A model generated the notes under the pieces. It was not told the DNA's origin and made no database searches. It saw only the letters and a program-made list of their open reading frames with translations. DNA of 39,330 nucleotides, from the IMG/VR virus record IMGVR_UViG_3300027833_000106, positions 1 through 39,330 of that record, one strand, 5' to 3'. Positions 1 through 5,877 of the stretch are shown one piece after another (the stretch's first letter is position 1; each line of letters opens with the position of its first letter). This DNA is from a virus. The position numbers and the translations under genes were made by a program.

Positions 1-24
1 CCTCCCAGAATTTCCCCGACTTTG

Positions 25-50
25 CCCAGATTTCGATCTGGGTTTTTTTT
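25..50 (+). terminator. Rho-independent terminator
   Basis: A 7-bp perfect stem, CCCAGAT (25-31) with ATCTGGG (36-42), closes a TTCG tetraloop and is followed by eight T residues (43-50). It would end + strand transcripts entering from a gene lying left of the window. Confidence 0.9.
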
Positions 51-61
51 GCCTAGAAAAA

Positions 62-86
62 AGTATTTTATTTTAAGTAAAATACT
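62..86. repeat. AT-rich inverted repeat
   Basis: AGTATTTTA (62-70) and TAAAATACT (78-86) form a perfect 9-bp inverted repeat around a 7-base loop. On the minus strand the hairpin is followed by a short T run (complement of 57-61), so it could be a weak minus-strand terminator. It could equally be a protein-binding dyad. Confidence 0.45.
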
Positions 87-144
87 ATGTCGGTTGTGCG
101 TACTGTTCAGCCGACTTGCGGTTCGCCAATGCGAATGCAAAACA

Positions 145-185
145 TGGGGGGTGTGGGGTGTGGGTGTAGGGTGTGGGGTGTGGTG
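145..185 (+). repeat. G-rich (GGGGTGT)n tract, possible G-quadruplex
   Basis: Five runs of three or more G (145-151, 155-158, 162-164, 169-171, 175-178) are separated by TGT or TGTA. This fits the pattern for an intramolecular G-quadruplex on the non-template strand. It ends where the -35 region of the promoter at 181-209 begins. Confidence 0.6.
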
Positions 186-209
186 TTCAGATTTTAGGTA
201 TGCTATAAT
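181..209 (+). promoter_or_regulatory. Host-type extended -10 promoter, first copy
   Basis: TATAAT (204-209) is preceded by TGC, an extended -10. TGGTGT (181-186) lies 17 bp upstream in the -35 position. The same arrangement, with GATTTTAGGT in the spacer, recurs at 1776-1804. It would drive the first early gene at 297. Confidence 0.7.
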
Positions 210-251
210 GACGTTGTCATTGGGGCAATCCTGTCCCAGACATTCACTTAA

Positions 252-271
252 AATCTTTACATGTAAAGAAA
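252..271 (+). promoter_or_regulatory. 20-bp operator-like element, copy 1
   Basis: AATCTTTACATGTAAAGAAA contains the perfect 14-bp palindrome CTTTACATGTAAAG (255-268). It lies between the promoter at 204 and the ATG at 297. Identity with copy 3 extends to 27 bp (248-274 versus 1836-1862). A palindrome with no loop is a poor RNA hairpin, so a DNA-binding site is the better reading. Confidence 0.7.
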
Positions 272-296
272 TCAATCCAAATAGAGGAACGATGTT

Positions 297-641
297 ATGA
301 ACTTATTAACTGCAATAGAGCAATGGGTAGACGCTAGAGCTGCCAAGCAAGTAGAGATACGTATGACTGATGTAGCTAGGATGGTGTACAACGATATACA
401 GAAACAGTTAGAAACTAGTACCCTTGGTGACCTAGAGTCTCGCGTTGATACCTTAGAGTCTACTGTCGAAAGCCATGACAATGGTATTGACGAATTAGAA
501 GTACGCATTGATGATCTGGATTCGCGCCTTGATGATGTTGATACATCAATTGCTGATACGGATGATCATATTTCGCATGGGGAAGTAGCTGACCTAGTGC
601 GTGACGTTATCAACAATGCCTCAATCTCTTTTAACCTATAA
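297..641 (+). CDS. Coiled-coil early protein
   Basis: A 114-residue acidic protein, not recognised as a named family. Residues 45-90 form heptad repeats (LESRVDTLEST, IDELEVRIDDLDSRLDDVD) typical of a long parallel coiled coil, so it probably oligomerises. The ATG at 297 has GAGG at 284-287. It is the first gene after the promoter at 204 and the first operator copy, so it should be among the earliest products. There is no signal peptide or membrane segment. A role in host takeover is only inferred from position. Confidence 0.7.
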   Translation: MNLLTAIEQWVDARAAKQVEIRMTDVARMVYNDIQKQLETSTLGDLESRVDTLESTVESHDNGIDELEVRIDDLDSRLDDVDTSIADTDDHISHGEVADLVRDVINNASISFNL

Positions 642-659
642 TCTTTACATGTAAAGAAA
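637..659 (+). promoter_or_regulatory. 20-bp operator-like element, copy 2, abutting a TATAAT
   Basis: AATCTTTACATGTAAAGAAA at 640-659 overlaps a perfect TATAAT at 637-642, which includes the stop codon region of the upstream gene. No good -35 is seen at 17 bp. If the TATAAT is used, the palindrome (643-656) would cover the transcription start, a classic repressor position. The next ATG is at 673. Confidence 0.6.
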
Positions 660-672
660 CGGAGTAACTACC

Positions 673-879
673 ATGATGTTATTAATTTATCCTAGCAAGA
701 AAGAACTCAAGACGCAGATTGGCAAGCCTTTGCGATACGAGGAGACTAGCCTATTTGGTAATGAGTATTTGGCAGACGGTAAGTTCGTAGGGGCTAACCG
801 TCCACACTTAACGGGCATGGGGCGTGAGTTCTTCGCTGAAATTACTATGTCGGCAGGACTGATCAAGGCGGTGAAGTGA
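673..879 (+). CDS. Small early protein, unknown
   Basis: A 68-residue protein preceded by GGAG (661-664). It has a run PLRYEETSLFGNEYLADGKFVGANRP, rich in charged and aromatic residues, which looks like a compact folded domain. It resembles conserved hypothetical proteins of phage early regions, but I cannot name a family. Its stop codon overlaps the ATG at 879, so it is translationally coupled to the next gene. Its function is unknown. Confidence 0.65.
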   Translation: MMLLIYPSKKELKTQIGKPLRYEETSLFGNEYLADGKFVGANRPHLTGMGREFFAEITMSAGLIKAVK

Positions 880-1115
880 TGACTATTAAAAAGCAAGGTT
901 GGACTTTGTGGTATCAAGACGAGCGTGGTGAAGTCTACGCCAAAGAACTCATACGCTCCTCGAAAGGGGAGCAATGGGTCATCGAGGGCGGTACGCCACC
1001 ACACAAGCCTAGCAGTACGGGCAGGGTGTGGGTACGTTTGCTTGACGATCCTACGTGGAACCGTGAGTTCTTTCCATCGGTGTTTGGTATGGAGTGGAGG
1101 GAAGATGATGCATAA
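879..1115 (+). CDS. Small early protein, unknown
   Basis: A 78-residue protein. The start is taken as the ATG at 879, which shares a base with the preceding TGA. A GTG lies one codon upstream. The product (MTIKKQGWTLWYQDERGEVY...) is rich in Trp and charged residues and reads like a small beta-rich domain. No family is recognised. It overlaps the next start at 1105 by 11 bases, so it belongs to a tightly packed operon. Confidence 0.65.
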   Translation: MTIKKQGWTLWYQDERGEVYAKELIRSSKGEQWVIEGGTPPHKPSSTGRVWVRLLDDPTWNREFFPSVFGMEWREDDA

Positions 1116-1281
1116 TATCGCAGTGTGGGACATACAGTTCTATAAAGTTGACGAGGACGGTAACGAGTTACTCAACGATGACGGTAGCGTCAAACTGTTC
1201 ACTAGTAGCCGCAATATGGATTTCTCATGGGTAGCTGAGTCTGCTGATGCTGATGAACTAGTTGAAGTGGAGGTTAGATGA
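1105..1281 (+). CDS. Small acidic early protein, unknown
   Basis: A 58-residue acidic protein (MMHNIAVWDIQFYKVDEDGN...). The frame is open further upstream, but that part overlaps the previous gene completely. ATGATG at 1105-1110 is the sensible start, with GGAGG upstream (1098-1102). An IQFYKVDEDGNEL segment suggests a small beta sheet. The stop overlaps the next start (TGATG). Its function is unknown. Confidence 0.6.
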   Translation: MMHNIAVWDIQFYKVDEDGNELLNDDGSVKLFTSSRNMDFSWVAESADADELVEVEVR

Positions 1282-1442
1282 TGAATGATTATAGGGAATT
1301 GTTCCCCAATGTATCTTTCAATGACAAAGTAGCGATCCATTTTCAAGATGGGTCAACTATTTACCTTAAACACCTGTACCACGATAGCTCTGAACTAGAT
1401 GCAATCTGTTGGTGGGATGTAGTCGATTGCCACGATATATAA
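1278..1442 (+). CDS. 54-residue early protein, unknown
   Basis: A very short acidic protein: MMNDYRELFPNVSFNDKVAI at the start, then a beta-type segment and CWWDVVDCHDI at the end. The start overlaps the preceding stop (ATGATGA at 1278-1284), the same coupling seen for its neighbours. It is not recognised. The coupled start and unbroken run of small genes support it being real. Confidence 0.55.
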   Translation: MMNDYRELFPNVSFNDKVAIHFQDGSTIYLKHLYHDSSELDAICWWDVVDCHDI

Positions 1443-1443
1443 A

Positions 1444-1472
1444 AGTTATCGAGAGTTATCAATAAAGTTATC
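1444..1472 (+). repeat. Three direct AGTTATC repeats
   Basis: AGTTATC occurs at 1444-1450, 1454-1460 and 1466-1472, just before the ribosome-binding site (GGGAGG, 1473-1478) of the HTH gene at 1484. The spacing of 10 and 12 bases is about one helical turn, as expected for a cooperative binding site. It may also be chance in AT-rich DNA. Confidence 0.4.
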
Positions 1473-1483
1473 GGGAGGTAACA

Positions 1484-1765
1484 ATGTCCATACGACAGAT
1501 AGTTAATCGGTCTACGCACGAGCGTATGATCTCAGGTGCTGAGTATTCTCTCAAGGCTATCAGCATTATCACGGGTATACACTTTAACACCCTGCGTAAC
1601 AGACTTGCAGGCAAGGATGCCTTCACTAATCACGAGATAAGGGCTGTCCATGCCTCTCGGATGTCACCGGAAAAGCGCAGGAAGGCGGGGCTAGGTAGTA
1701 ACTGGCCTGAGTTTGAAACTAAAGCCGAGGCGTATTCCGCTAAGTTCTTACGAGGTAAGTTGTAG
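1484..1765 (+). CDS. Helix-turn-helix DNA-binding protein
   Basis: A 93-residue basic protein. Residues 22-52 (SLKAISIITGIHFNTLRNRL, then AGKDAFTNHEIRA) read as a helix-turn-helix: a first helix ending in the ITGI turn and a recognition helix FNTLRNRL. The C-terminal part is basic (SPEKRRKAG). A strong ribosome-binding site, GGGAGG, lies 5 bases upstream. It probably regulates phage genes. The direct repeats just before it and the palindromes at 255, 643 and 1843 are candidate targets, but no pairing can be shown from sequence alone. Confidence 0.65.
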   Translation: MSIRQIVNRSTHERMISGAEYSLKAISIITGIHFNTLRNRLAGKDAFTNHEIRAVHASRMSPEKRRKAGLGSNWPEFETKAEAYSAKFLRGKL

Positions 1766-1775
1766 CGGCCTCGAC

Positions 1776-1804
1776 TGGTGTTAGGATTTTAGGTGTGGTA
1801 TACT
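1776..1804 (+). promoter_or_regulatory. Host-type extended -10 promoter, second copy
   Basis: TGGTGT (1776-1781), a 17-bp spacer containing GATTTTAGGT, and TATACT (1799-1804) with an upstream TGG. It closely copies the promoter at 181-209. It is followed by operator copy 3 at 1840, so promoter and operator have been duplicated as a unit. Confidence 0.7.
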
Positions 1805-1839
1805 ATCACTTCAAAGCCACACCTTCATTCATCTTTTAA

Positions 1840-1859
1840 AATCTTTACATGTAAAGAAA
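1840..1859 (+). promoter_or_regulatory. 20-bp operator-like element, copy 3
   Basis: AATCTTTACATGTAAAGAAA with the palindrome at 1843-1856, between the promoter at 1799 and the ATG at 1878. It matches copy 1 over 27 bp. Confidence 0.7.
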
Positions 1860-1877
1860 TCATATAGGGGATTTACC

Positions 1878-2579
1878 ATGAAACTATTAGCACGAGATAC
1901 CAACTTCAAGTTAATCAAGACAGCTAAGAAAGCAAAGCAGCCTGTAGTACTTGCAGGTTTATCCATGATGCCATCTATTGAGACATGCCCAAGCAGTACC
2001 ATTGCCGATTGCTTTACTGACTGCCTCAAGGAAAGTGGGTTCGCTCAAGTATTCACCTCCGTTAACGAAGCACGACAGCGCAAGACTGACTTCTACCTGT
2101 CAGATCGTGAGGGGTTCCTAACCCAGATCAGACGCGAGTTACACAACCTTAATAAGTACGGCATCAAGCATGGCAAGCAGCCCATTGTACGGCTCAACGT
2201 CCTATCCGATGTGGCGTGGGAGAAGCACGAGATACCGCAGGAGTTCCCTGACATTACCTTCTACGACTACACCAAGTTAGCAAAGAGGCTCGGCAACACG
2301 CCCGACAACTACGGCCTGATGTTCAGCTACTCAGCCGCACCCAAGTACCAGAAGCAGGTACGTATGGCCTTCCAGACTGACGCACCGATCACGGTGGTGT
2401 TCAGGGGTGGGCTACCTACGCACTTCATGGGGCGTGAGGTGTATGACGGTGACCAATCTGACCTAGATAATCTAGAACAGCGTGGCAAGATCATCGGCCT
2501 ACGTGTCAAGGGTAACGATGCCAAGAAGTCTACCTCTCCCTTCATCGTGGACTCTAACTTGATAGCGATAGGGGGGTAG
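1878..2579 (+). CDS. Conserved phage protein, possibly GP88-like
   Basis: A 233-residue protein. Three cysteines lie close together (C37, C45, C49 in TCPSSTIADCFTDC), followed by a basic helix NEARQRKTDFYL, then PIVRLNVLSDVAWE and TFYDYTKLAKR. This order (CP...C..C, N.AR...T..F, RLN..SD..W, YTK) resembles, from memory, the 'gene product 88' family of phage proteins of unknown function. The family call is tentative. It has the largest product of the early region, and its own promoter and operator copy 3 lie upstream. The ATG at 1878 follows AGGGG at 1866-1870. Confidence 0.6.
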   Translation: MKLLARDTNFKLIKTAKKAKQPVVLAGLSMMPSIETCPSSTIADCFTDCLKESGFAQVFTSVNEARQRKTDFYLSDREGFLTQIRRELHNLNKYGIKHGKQPIVRLNVLSDVAWEKHEIPQEFPDITFYDYTKLAKRLGNTPDNYGLMFSYSAAPKYQKQVRMAFQTDAPITVVFRGGLPTHFMGREVYDGDQSDLDNLEQRGKIIGLRVKGNDAKKSTSPFIVDSNLIAIGG

Positions 2580-2580
2580 T

Positions 2581-2760
2581 ATGAATAGAATACCAATGCG
2601 GGGTGCTGATGAATACGATGCGTTCTCCAAACGCACCCGCAAGTACCTTACTTTTTCCAGAGGGTTGCTGCGCCAGATCAAGCGCAGTTACAACAAACGG
2701 TTTAGACAAGCGAGTAAAACTTTAATCAGAGAGGAGAAACACAATGAACTTGATTCTTAA
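2581..2760 (+). CDS. 59-residue basic protein
   Basis: A short, strongly basic protein: MRGADEYDAFSKRTRKYLTF, then a Lys/Arg-rich helix GLLRQIKRSYNKRFRQ. Similar 'GADEYDAFS...R.KRSYNKRFR' sequences are common in phages and prophages, to my recollection without a known function. A G-run (2571-2576) serves as the ribosome-binding site. Its 3' end overlaps the next gene by 17 bases. It may bind nucleic acid. Confidence 0.6.
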   Translation: MNRIPMRGADEYDAFSKRTRKYLTFSRGLLRQIKRSYNKRFRQASKTLIREEKHNELDS

Positions 2761-3103
2761 TAAGCCTGAGTACTGTAACAATGACGATAGAATATGTGTG
2801 CAGTTACTACTAGCAGAGATACTACGGCGTGGGTATACTGTATCTGTCTACGATGGTGAGGATTGGCCGCTGAATTTATCATCCGATTTGCATGAAATAC
2901 TAGATAACCTCGCCACCTCTGGTGAGGATATGATCGAGGTAAGAGATAAGGCTTACGAGAGAGTGGGTATGTTCTATATGATATACTGCAATGGTTCGGA
3001 AGGTGATCCGCCGGTATGTATCTCCGATTACTCAGCCAATAAAATATGTGAAGATATTTATACAGATATAGAAACCATACTAAGCGAGGTAGTAACAGCA
3101 TGA
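2744..3103 (+). CDS. Acidic early protein, unknown
   Basis: A 119-residue acidic protein with five cysteines spread along its length and no membrane segment. It has no recognised family. GAGGAG (2731-2736) is a strong ribosome-binding site within the 3' end of the previous gene. The stop overlaps the next ATG (ATGA at 3100-3103). Small acidic early proteins sometimes mimic DNA or inhibit host enzymes, but nothing specific supports that here. Confidence 0.6.
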   Translation: MNLILNKPEYCNNDDRICVQLLLAEILRRGYTVSVYDGEDWPLNLSSDLHEILDNLATSGEDMIEVRDKAYERVGMFYMIYCNGSEGDPPVCISDYSANKICEDIYTDIETILSEVVTA

Positions 3104-3342
3104 GCCATAAAGAAATATTCCAAAGCTATTATAAAAATCCCAATAACTTACCAACACTGGAGGAGTTCTCCGGCCTCTGTAACAATCACGACTGGACGTA
3201 TTCATATAGCGATGATCATTCCGTGTACAAGCGTGGCTCTGTCGAGCGAGATATCCTGTTGGAGATTGTCGAGCAGGGAGGGGCAGGGTACTCAAAGGTC
3301 TATAACATAATGGCTGAAGCGAGGTTGCCTAGTTATGGGTAA
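3100..3342 (+). CDS. Small early protein, unknown
   Basis: An 80-residue protein, translationally coupled to the previous gene through an ATGA overlap. It opens with MSHKEIFQSYYKNPNNLPTL and ends in a helix VYNIMAEARLPSYG. It is not recognised. It overlaps the zinc-ribbon gene at 3335 by 8 bases, so both are in one operon. Confidence 0.6.
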   Translation: MSHKEIFQSYYKNPNNLPTLEEFSGLCNNHDWTYSYSDDHSVYKRGSVERDILLEIVEQGGAGYSKVYNIMAEARLPSYG

Positions 3343-3568
3343 GGGTAGCCGACAACGGCCAACCGACCAAGGTGCGTTCGATGAAAACTTTGATCGTATC
3401 TTTTTAAAGAACCGACTGCCTGTCGAAAAGGAATGTAAGACATGTGGTAAACTGTTTGCTGTCAACGAGGGAGTGTTGATTGCGAATGCAATAGGCGGGG
3501 AGATGTTATGCCCCAAGTGTAGTAGTTCAAACATTACAGACTATAAAGGAGTACGTAATGACGTTTGA
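3335..3568 (+). CDS. Zinc-ribbon protein
   Basis: A 77-residue protein. A basic N-terminal part (MGKGSRQRPTDQGAFDENFD) is followed by CKTCGKLF (C34, C37) and CPKC (C59, C62), a four-cysteine zinc ribbon. The N-terminal 'MGKGS..RP....FD.NFDRIF' segment is widespread in small phage and prophage proteins of unknown role. Zinc ribbons of this size often bind nucleic acid or RNA polymerase. It overlaps the genes on both sides by a few bases. Confidence 0.65.
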   Translation: MGKGSRQRPTDQGAFDENFDRIFLKNRLPVEKECKTCGKLFAVNEGVLIANAIGGEMLCPKCSSSNITDYKGVRNDV

Positions 3569-3782
3569 GATATTGAAGGGATGGTTTCTATCCATCAATC
3601 TGCGTAACGGTGTCGGTATTGATCTGGAGTTTCACAGGGATAAACCAGTGTGGGTATCCTATCAATCCAAAGGAGAGTTACACGCCACAATAAGTGAGTT
3701 TGATGGGGTTGAGTTGAATGTTCCCTTCATGCGTGTAAGTCTCGGACAATTGTTTGAAGTAAAAAATGATAACAAAACTTAG
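3558..3782 (+). CDS. Small early protein, unknown
   Basis: A 74-residue protein with alternating hydrophobic residues (FLSINLRNGVGIDLEF, KPVWVSYQS, MRVSLGQLFEV), suggesting a small beta barrel or sandwich. A good GGAG (3547-3550) precedes the ATG. It is the last gene before the promoter at 3789. No family is recognised. Confidence 0.6.
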   Translation: MTFEILKGWFLSINLRNGVGIDLEFHRDKPVWVSYQSKGELHATISEFDGVELNVPFMRVSLGQLFEVKNDNKT

Positions 3783-3788
3783 TAGTAC

Positions 3789-3816
3789 TTGACTATTACA
3801 CCGGTGTATGTATATT
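3789..3816 (+). promoter_or_regulatory. Sigma70-like promoter with palindromic operator
   Basis: TTGACT (3789-3794), a 16-bp spacer and TATATT (3811-3816). The spacer holds a perfect 12-bp palindrome TACACCGGTGTA (3797-3808), placed exactly between the -35 and -10. This is a typical repressor site. It would control the 3851 gene, the 4104 gene, the winged-helix regulator and the integrase. Confidence 0.65.
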
Positions 3817-3850
3817 CCATTAATGTTTTCGACTCAAAGGAGAGTTCAAT

Positions 3851-4051
3851 ATGAAAACAGCAACAATTTTCAGGAAAAGAGTTAAGAAAAACAGGTTCGG
3901 ATACAGCAGAGGCCCGTGTTACAGGGGCTATCACTTCGGCAAGTATTCTTATTACACTAAAGTAGCAAACAGTAGAGGGTCTGGTCTGTTTTCGCTACAA
4001 GATACACAGGGCCACGAGATCGTTAACGGTGTTGTGACAGTTGGCAGCTAA
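3851..4051 (+). CDS. Small basic protein, unknown
   Basis: A 66-residue protein with a very basic, aromatic N-terminal half (KTATIFRKRVKKNRFGYSRG, then CYRGYHFGKYSYYTK), then a beta-type tail. GGAG precedes the ATG. It is the first gene after the operator-bearing promoter. It is small enough and basic enough to be a DNA-bending or excisionase-like protein, and its place before the integrase would fit, but no excisionase motif is clear. Confidence 0.55.
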   Translation: MKTATIFRKRVKKNRFGYSRGPCYRGYHFGKYSYYTKVANSRGSGLFSLQDTQGHEIVNGVVTVGS

Positions 4052-4103
4052 GAGACTAAGGAGACACGGATGTCTCTCGTCAATCTATAAAAGAAAGATA
4101 CAT

Positions 4104-4304
4104 ATGTATACGTTTTTTAAAATATGGAAGTGGGAGTTTGTTCTCAGCTTCTTCTATTACGATCAAGAAAAGAATAAGAATAATATACTTGCAACTTATA
4201 ACAACGGTGGTATATTCTCCTATCGTGTAAGAACAACAATGTTTGGGAAGGACAGAGTGTTAGTTATATGGAGATTTATTTTACATGTCAGTAAAACTGG
4301 ATAG
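4104..4304 (+). CDS. Small aromatic-rich protein, unknown
   Basis: A 66-residue protein (MYTFFKIWKWEFVLSFFYYD...). An upstream in-frame ATG-less extension to 4041 overlaps the previous gene, so the ATG at 4104 is preferred. It is rich in Phe, Trp and Tyr, with a moderately hydrophobic N-terminal stretch that may sit at the membrane. It overlaps the regulator gene by 20 bases. The upstream bases 4061-4076 form a small hairpin (GAGACA/TGTCTC). Its function is unknown. Confidence 0.5.
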   Translation: MYTFFKIWKWEFVLSFFYYDQEKNKNNILATYNNGGIFSYRVRTTMFGKDRVLVIWRFILHVSKTG

Positions 4305-4656
4305 GATAGATGCGCTTCTATCTGAGTTCAGAAAACTTGACCCCAACTTGCAAATGCAAACTGCTTTAGCTTTTGTATATATAGCGCAGGGTGATGACGC
4401 TAACGATCCTCTATCTGTGTATCAGGTAGGTGACAAGCTAGGGTGTACCAGTGCGAGTGCGTCAAGAAACGTAGCAGCATTAAGTAACTGGTCACGCCAT
4501 AATCGTGCAGGGTACGGGTTAGTCGAGGCTAACGAAAATCCTGAGAGGCGTAATGAAAAAGTAATCACACTTACACCCAAGGGTAAGCAGTGGTTGAGAT
4601 CACTCGACAAGATTTGTGAAGATCAAGTAACAGCAATCATAAGGAGTAGAAAGTAA
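4285..4656 (+). CDS. Winged-helix (MarR-like) transcriptional regulator
   Basis: A 123-residue protein with a MarR-type fold order: an N-terminal helix (LDRIDALLSEFRKLDPN), a hydrophobic helix (QMQTALAFVYIAQG), an HTH (LSVYQVGDKLGCTSASASRN with recognition helix SASASRNVAAL), then a wing and LTPKGKQWL, the motif seen after the wing in MarR proteins. It ends four bases into the integrase start (TAATG), so regulator and integrase are made together. It likely acts as the lysogeny or integration regulator. The palindrome at 3797-3808 is a natural autoregulatory target. No known ligand site is visible. Confidence 0.75.
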   Translation: MSVKLDRIDALLSEFRKLDPNLQMQTALAFVYIAQGDDANDPLSVYQVGDKLGCTSASASRNVAALSNWSRHNRAGYGLVEANENPERRNEKVITLTPKGKQWLRSLDKICEDQVTAIIRSRK

Positions 4657-5639
4657 TGAGTATTAAAAGCAGAGGTAATTCTTTTGTTGTGGACATACGC
4701 AAGACAGGCTTCGAGCGTGTGCGTAGATCATTCCCTACCAGAGAAGAGGCTGTATTATTTGAGGCGCAGGTAGCGGTGAGTCACCGTACTGGTACGCCCT
4801 TACCTGATAAGTATGTGCCTGAGAGTAGCTACACTTTAGCCAAGGCGCAGGATGCCTGTTTTAATATGCACTGGCAGGGTGGTAAGTCTGAACAAGCCAT
4901 GCTTAAACTTATGCAAGTACACTGTCGTTACTTTGGTGCTAACATACCTATCTCAGCAATTAATACAGGTGTGTTGGACGGTTACATCGAACACATGAAG
5001 CTGGCTAGAAAATCCAATGCCACTATCAACAGACATCTCGCGTGTATCTCTAAGGTGCTGCGGCTTGCCCATGAACAAGACAAGCTAGATAAATTCCCAC
5101 ACTTCCATCGTCAAAAGGAAGGGCAAGGTAGGGTACGCTGGTTGACTGATGAAGAAGAGGCCAAGATATTACAAACCCTACGACTGTGGGGTTCTAACAA
5201 GTTTGCTGATGCGTGTGTTGTGTTACTCGACACGGGTATGCGTAAGTCAGAGTTGCTTCGAGTTACTAAGAGTGACATCACCAAGCAGGGGGTGTACTGT
5301 AGTGATCGTAAGGGTAACAGCCAAACCATTATCCCATTGACAGCTAGGGCCAGAAAAATTCTGGAGATATATGCCCGTACCAGTACTGATACATGTATAA
5401 TGTCTGGGTACTACAATAAAAGTGTATGGGGTAGGATGCAAACTCACTTAAATTTACCTGATGTATCGCTGCATGTACTCAGGCACACTTGCTGTTCACG
5501 TTTAGTGCAAGGAGGTATGCCACTGGTACACGTAAAAGGTTGGATGGGACACAAGGCTATCTCTACCACCATGCGTTATGCCCACCTAGCACCTACTGAT
5601 TTGATACAAGGTGTTACCTTACTGGAGAATAGGGCTTGA
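4656..5639 (+). CDS. int: Tyrosine recombinase, phage integrase
   Basis: A 327-residue integrase. It has an N-terminal arm-binding part (MSIKSRGNSFVVDIRKTGFE, then RVRRSFPTREEA, like other AP2-type arm domains), a core-binding SAM-like domain (about 60-145) and a C-terminal catalytic domain. The catalytic residues are complete: R196 (GMRKSELL), K219, H273 and R276 (HVLRH), H299 (GWMGHK) and Y308 (TTMRYAHL). It cuts and joins phage and host att sites. It is coupled to the upstream winged-helix gene and ends 75 bp before a tRNA-Leu flanked by repeated arm-like octamers, so the phage is predicted to be temperate. Confidence 0.95.
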   Translation: MSIKSRGNSFVVDIRKTGFERVRRSFPTREEAVLFEAQVAVSHRTGTPLPDKYVPESSYTLAKAQDACFNMHWQGGKSEQAMLKLMQVHCRYFGANIPISAINTGVLDGYIEHMKLARKSNATINRHLACISKVLRLAHEQDKLDKFPHFHRQKEGQGRVRWLTDEEEAKILQTLRLWGSNKFADACVVLLDTGMRKSELLRVTKSDITKQGVYCSDRKGNSQTIIPLTARARKILEIYARTSTDTCIMSGYYNKSVWGRMQTHLNLPDVSLHVLRHTCCSRLVQGGMPLVHVKGWMGHKAISTTMRYAHLAPTDLIQGVTLLENRA

Positions 5640-5672
5640 TTAATTACACTCATGCGACTACAAACTACTTGA

Positions 5673-5710
5673 TGCCGCATGTGGCGCACGATGTGGCGCA
5701 GGTGTGGCAC
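5673..5710 (+). promoter_or_regulatory. Left integrase arm-type repeats (attP, P arm)
   Basis: Three direct octamers, TGTGGCGC (5680-5687), TGTGGCGC (5692-5699) and TGTGGCAC (5703-5710), are spaced 12 and 11 bp. An inverted copy TGCCGCAT lies at 5673-5680. Matching repeats appear on the other side of the tRNA (5908-5991). Short, helically phased direct repeats on both sides of a tRNA core are the hallmark of integrase arm sites. Confidence 0.65.
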
Positions 5711-5714
5711 TCAC

Positions 5715-5801
5715 GCCCTCGTGGTGAAATTGGTATACACGCAAGACTTAAAATCTTGTGCCTCTTGGGGCTTACCGGTTCAAGTCCGGTCGAGGGCACC
5801 A
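5715..5801 (+). tRNA. tRNA-Leu(UAA), complete with CCA
   Basis: Acceptor stem GCCCTCG (5715-5721) pairs perfectly with CGAGGGC (5791-5797), followed by ACCA. The anticodon arm is CAAGA-CTTAAAA-TCTTG with anticodon TAA. The T arm is ACCGG-TTCAAGT-CCGGT. A long variable arm, as in leucine tRNAs, is present. All arms are intact, so it could be a working tRNA. Its position right after the integrase and between arm-type repeats suggests it is also the identity block of attP, restoring the host tRNA-Leu after integration. Confidence 0.95.
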
Positions 5802-5877
5802 CATTAAAATGATTTCCACTGGTCTTAAAATCGCATACCGCCCTAGTTACACCCCTGTATTAAGGGAGAAACCCTAA

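Noticed and set aside
22-300. Open frame of 92 codons at the left edge
   Set aside because: It begins inside the terminator hairpin and runs through the G-rich tract and the promoter at 204. There is no ribosome-binding site.
925-1104. Upstream extension of the gene at 1105
   Set aside because: It lies wholly inside the previous gene in another frame, and ATGATG at 1105 has its own GGAGG.
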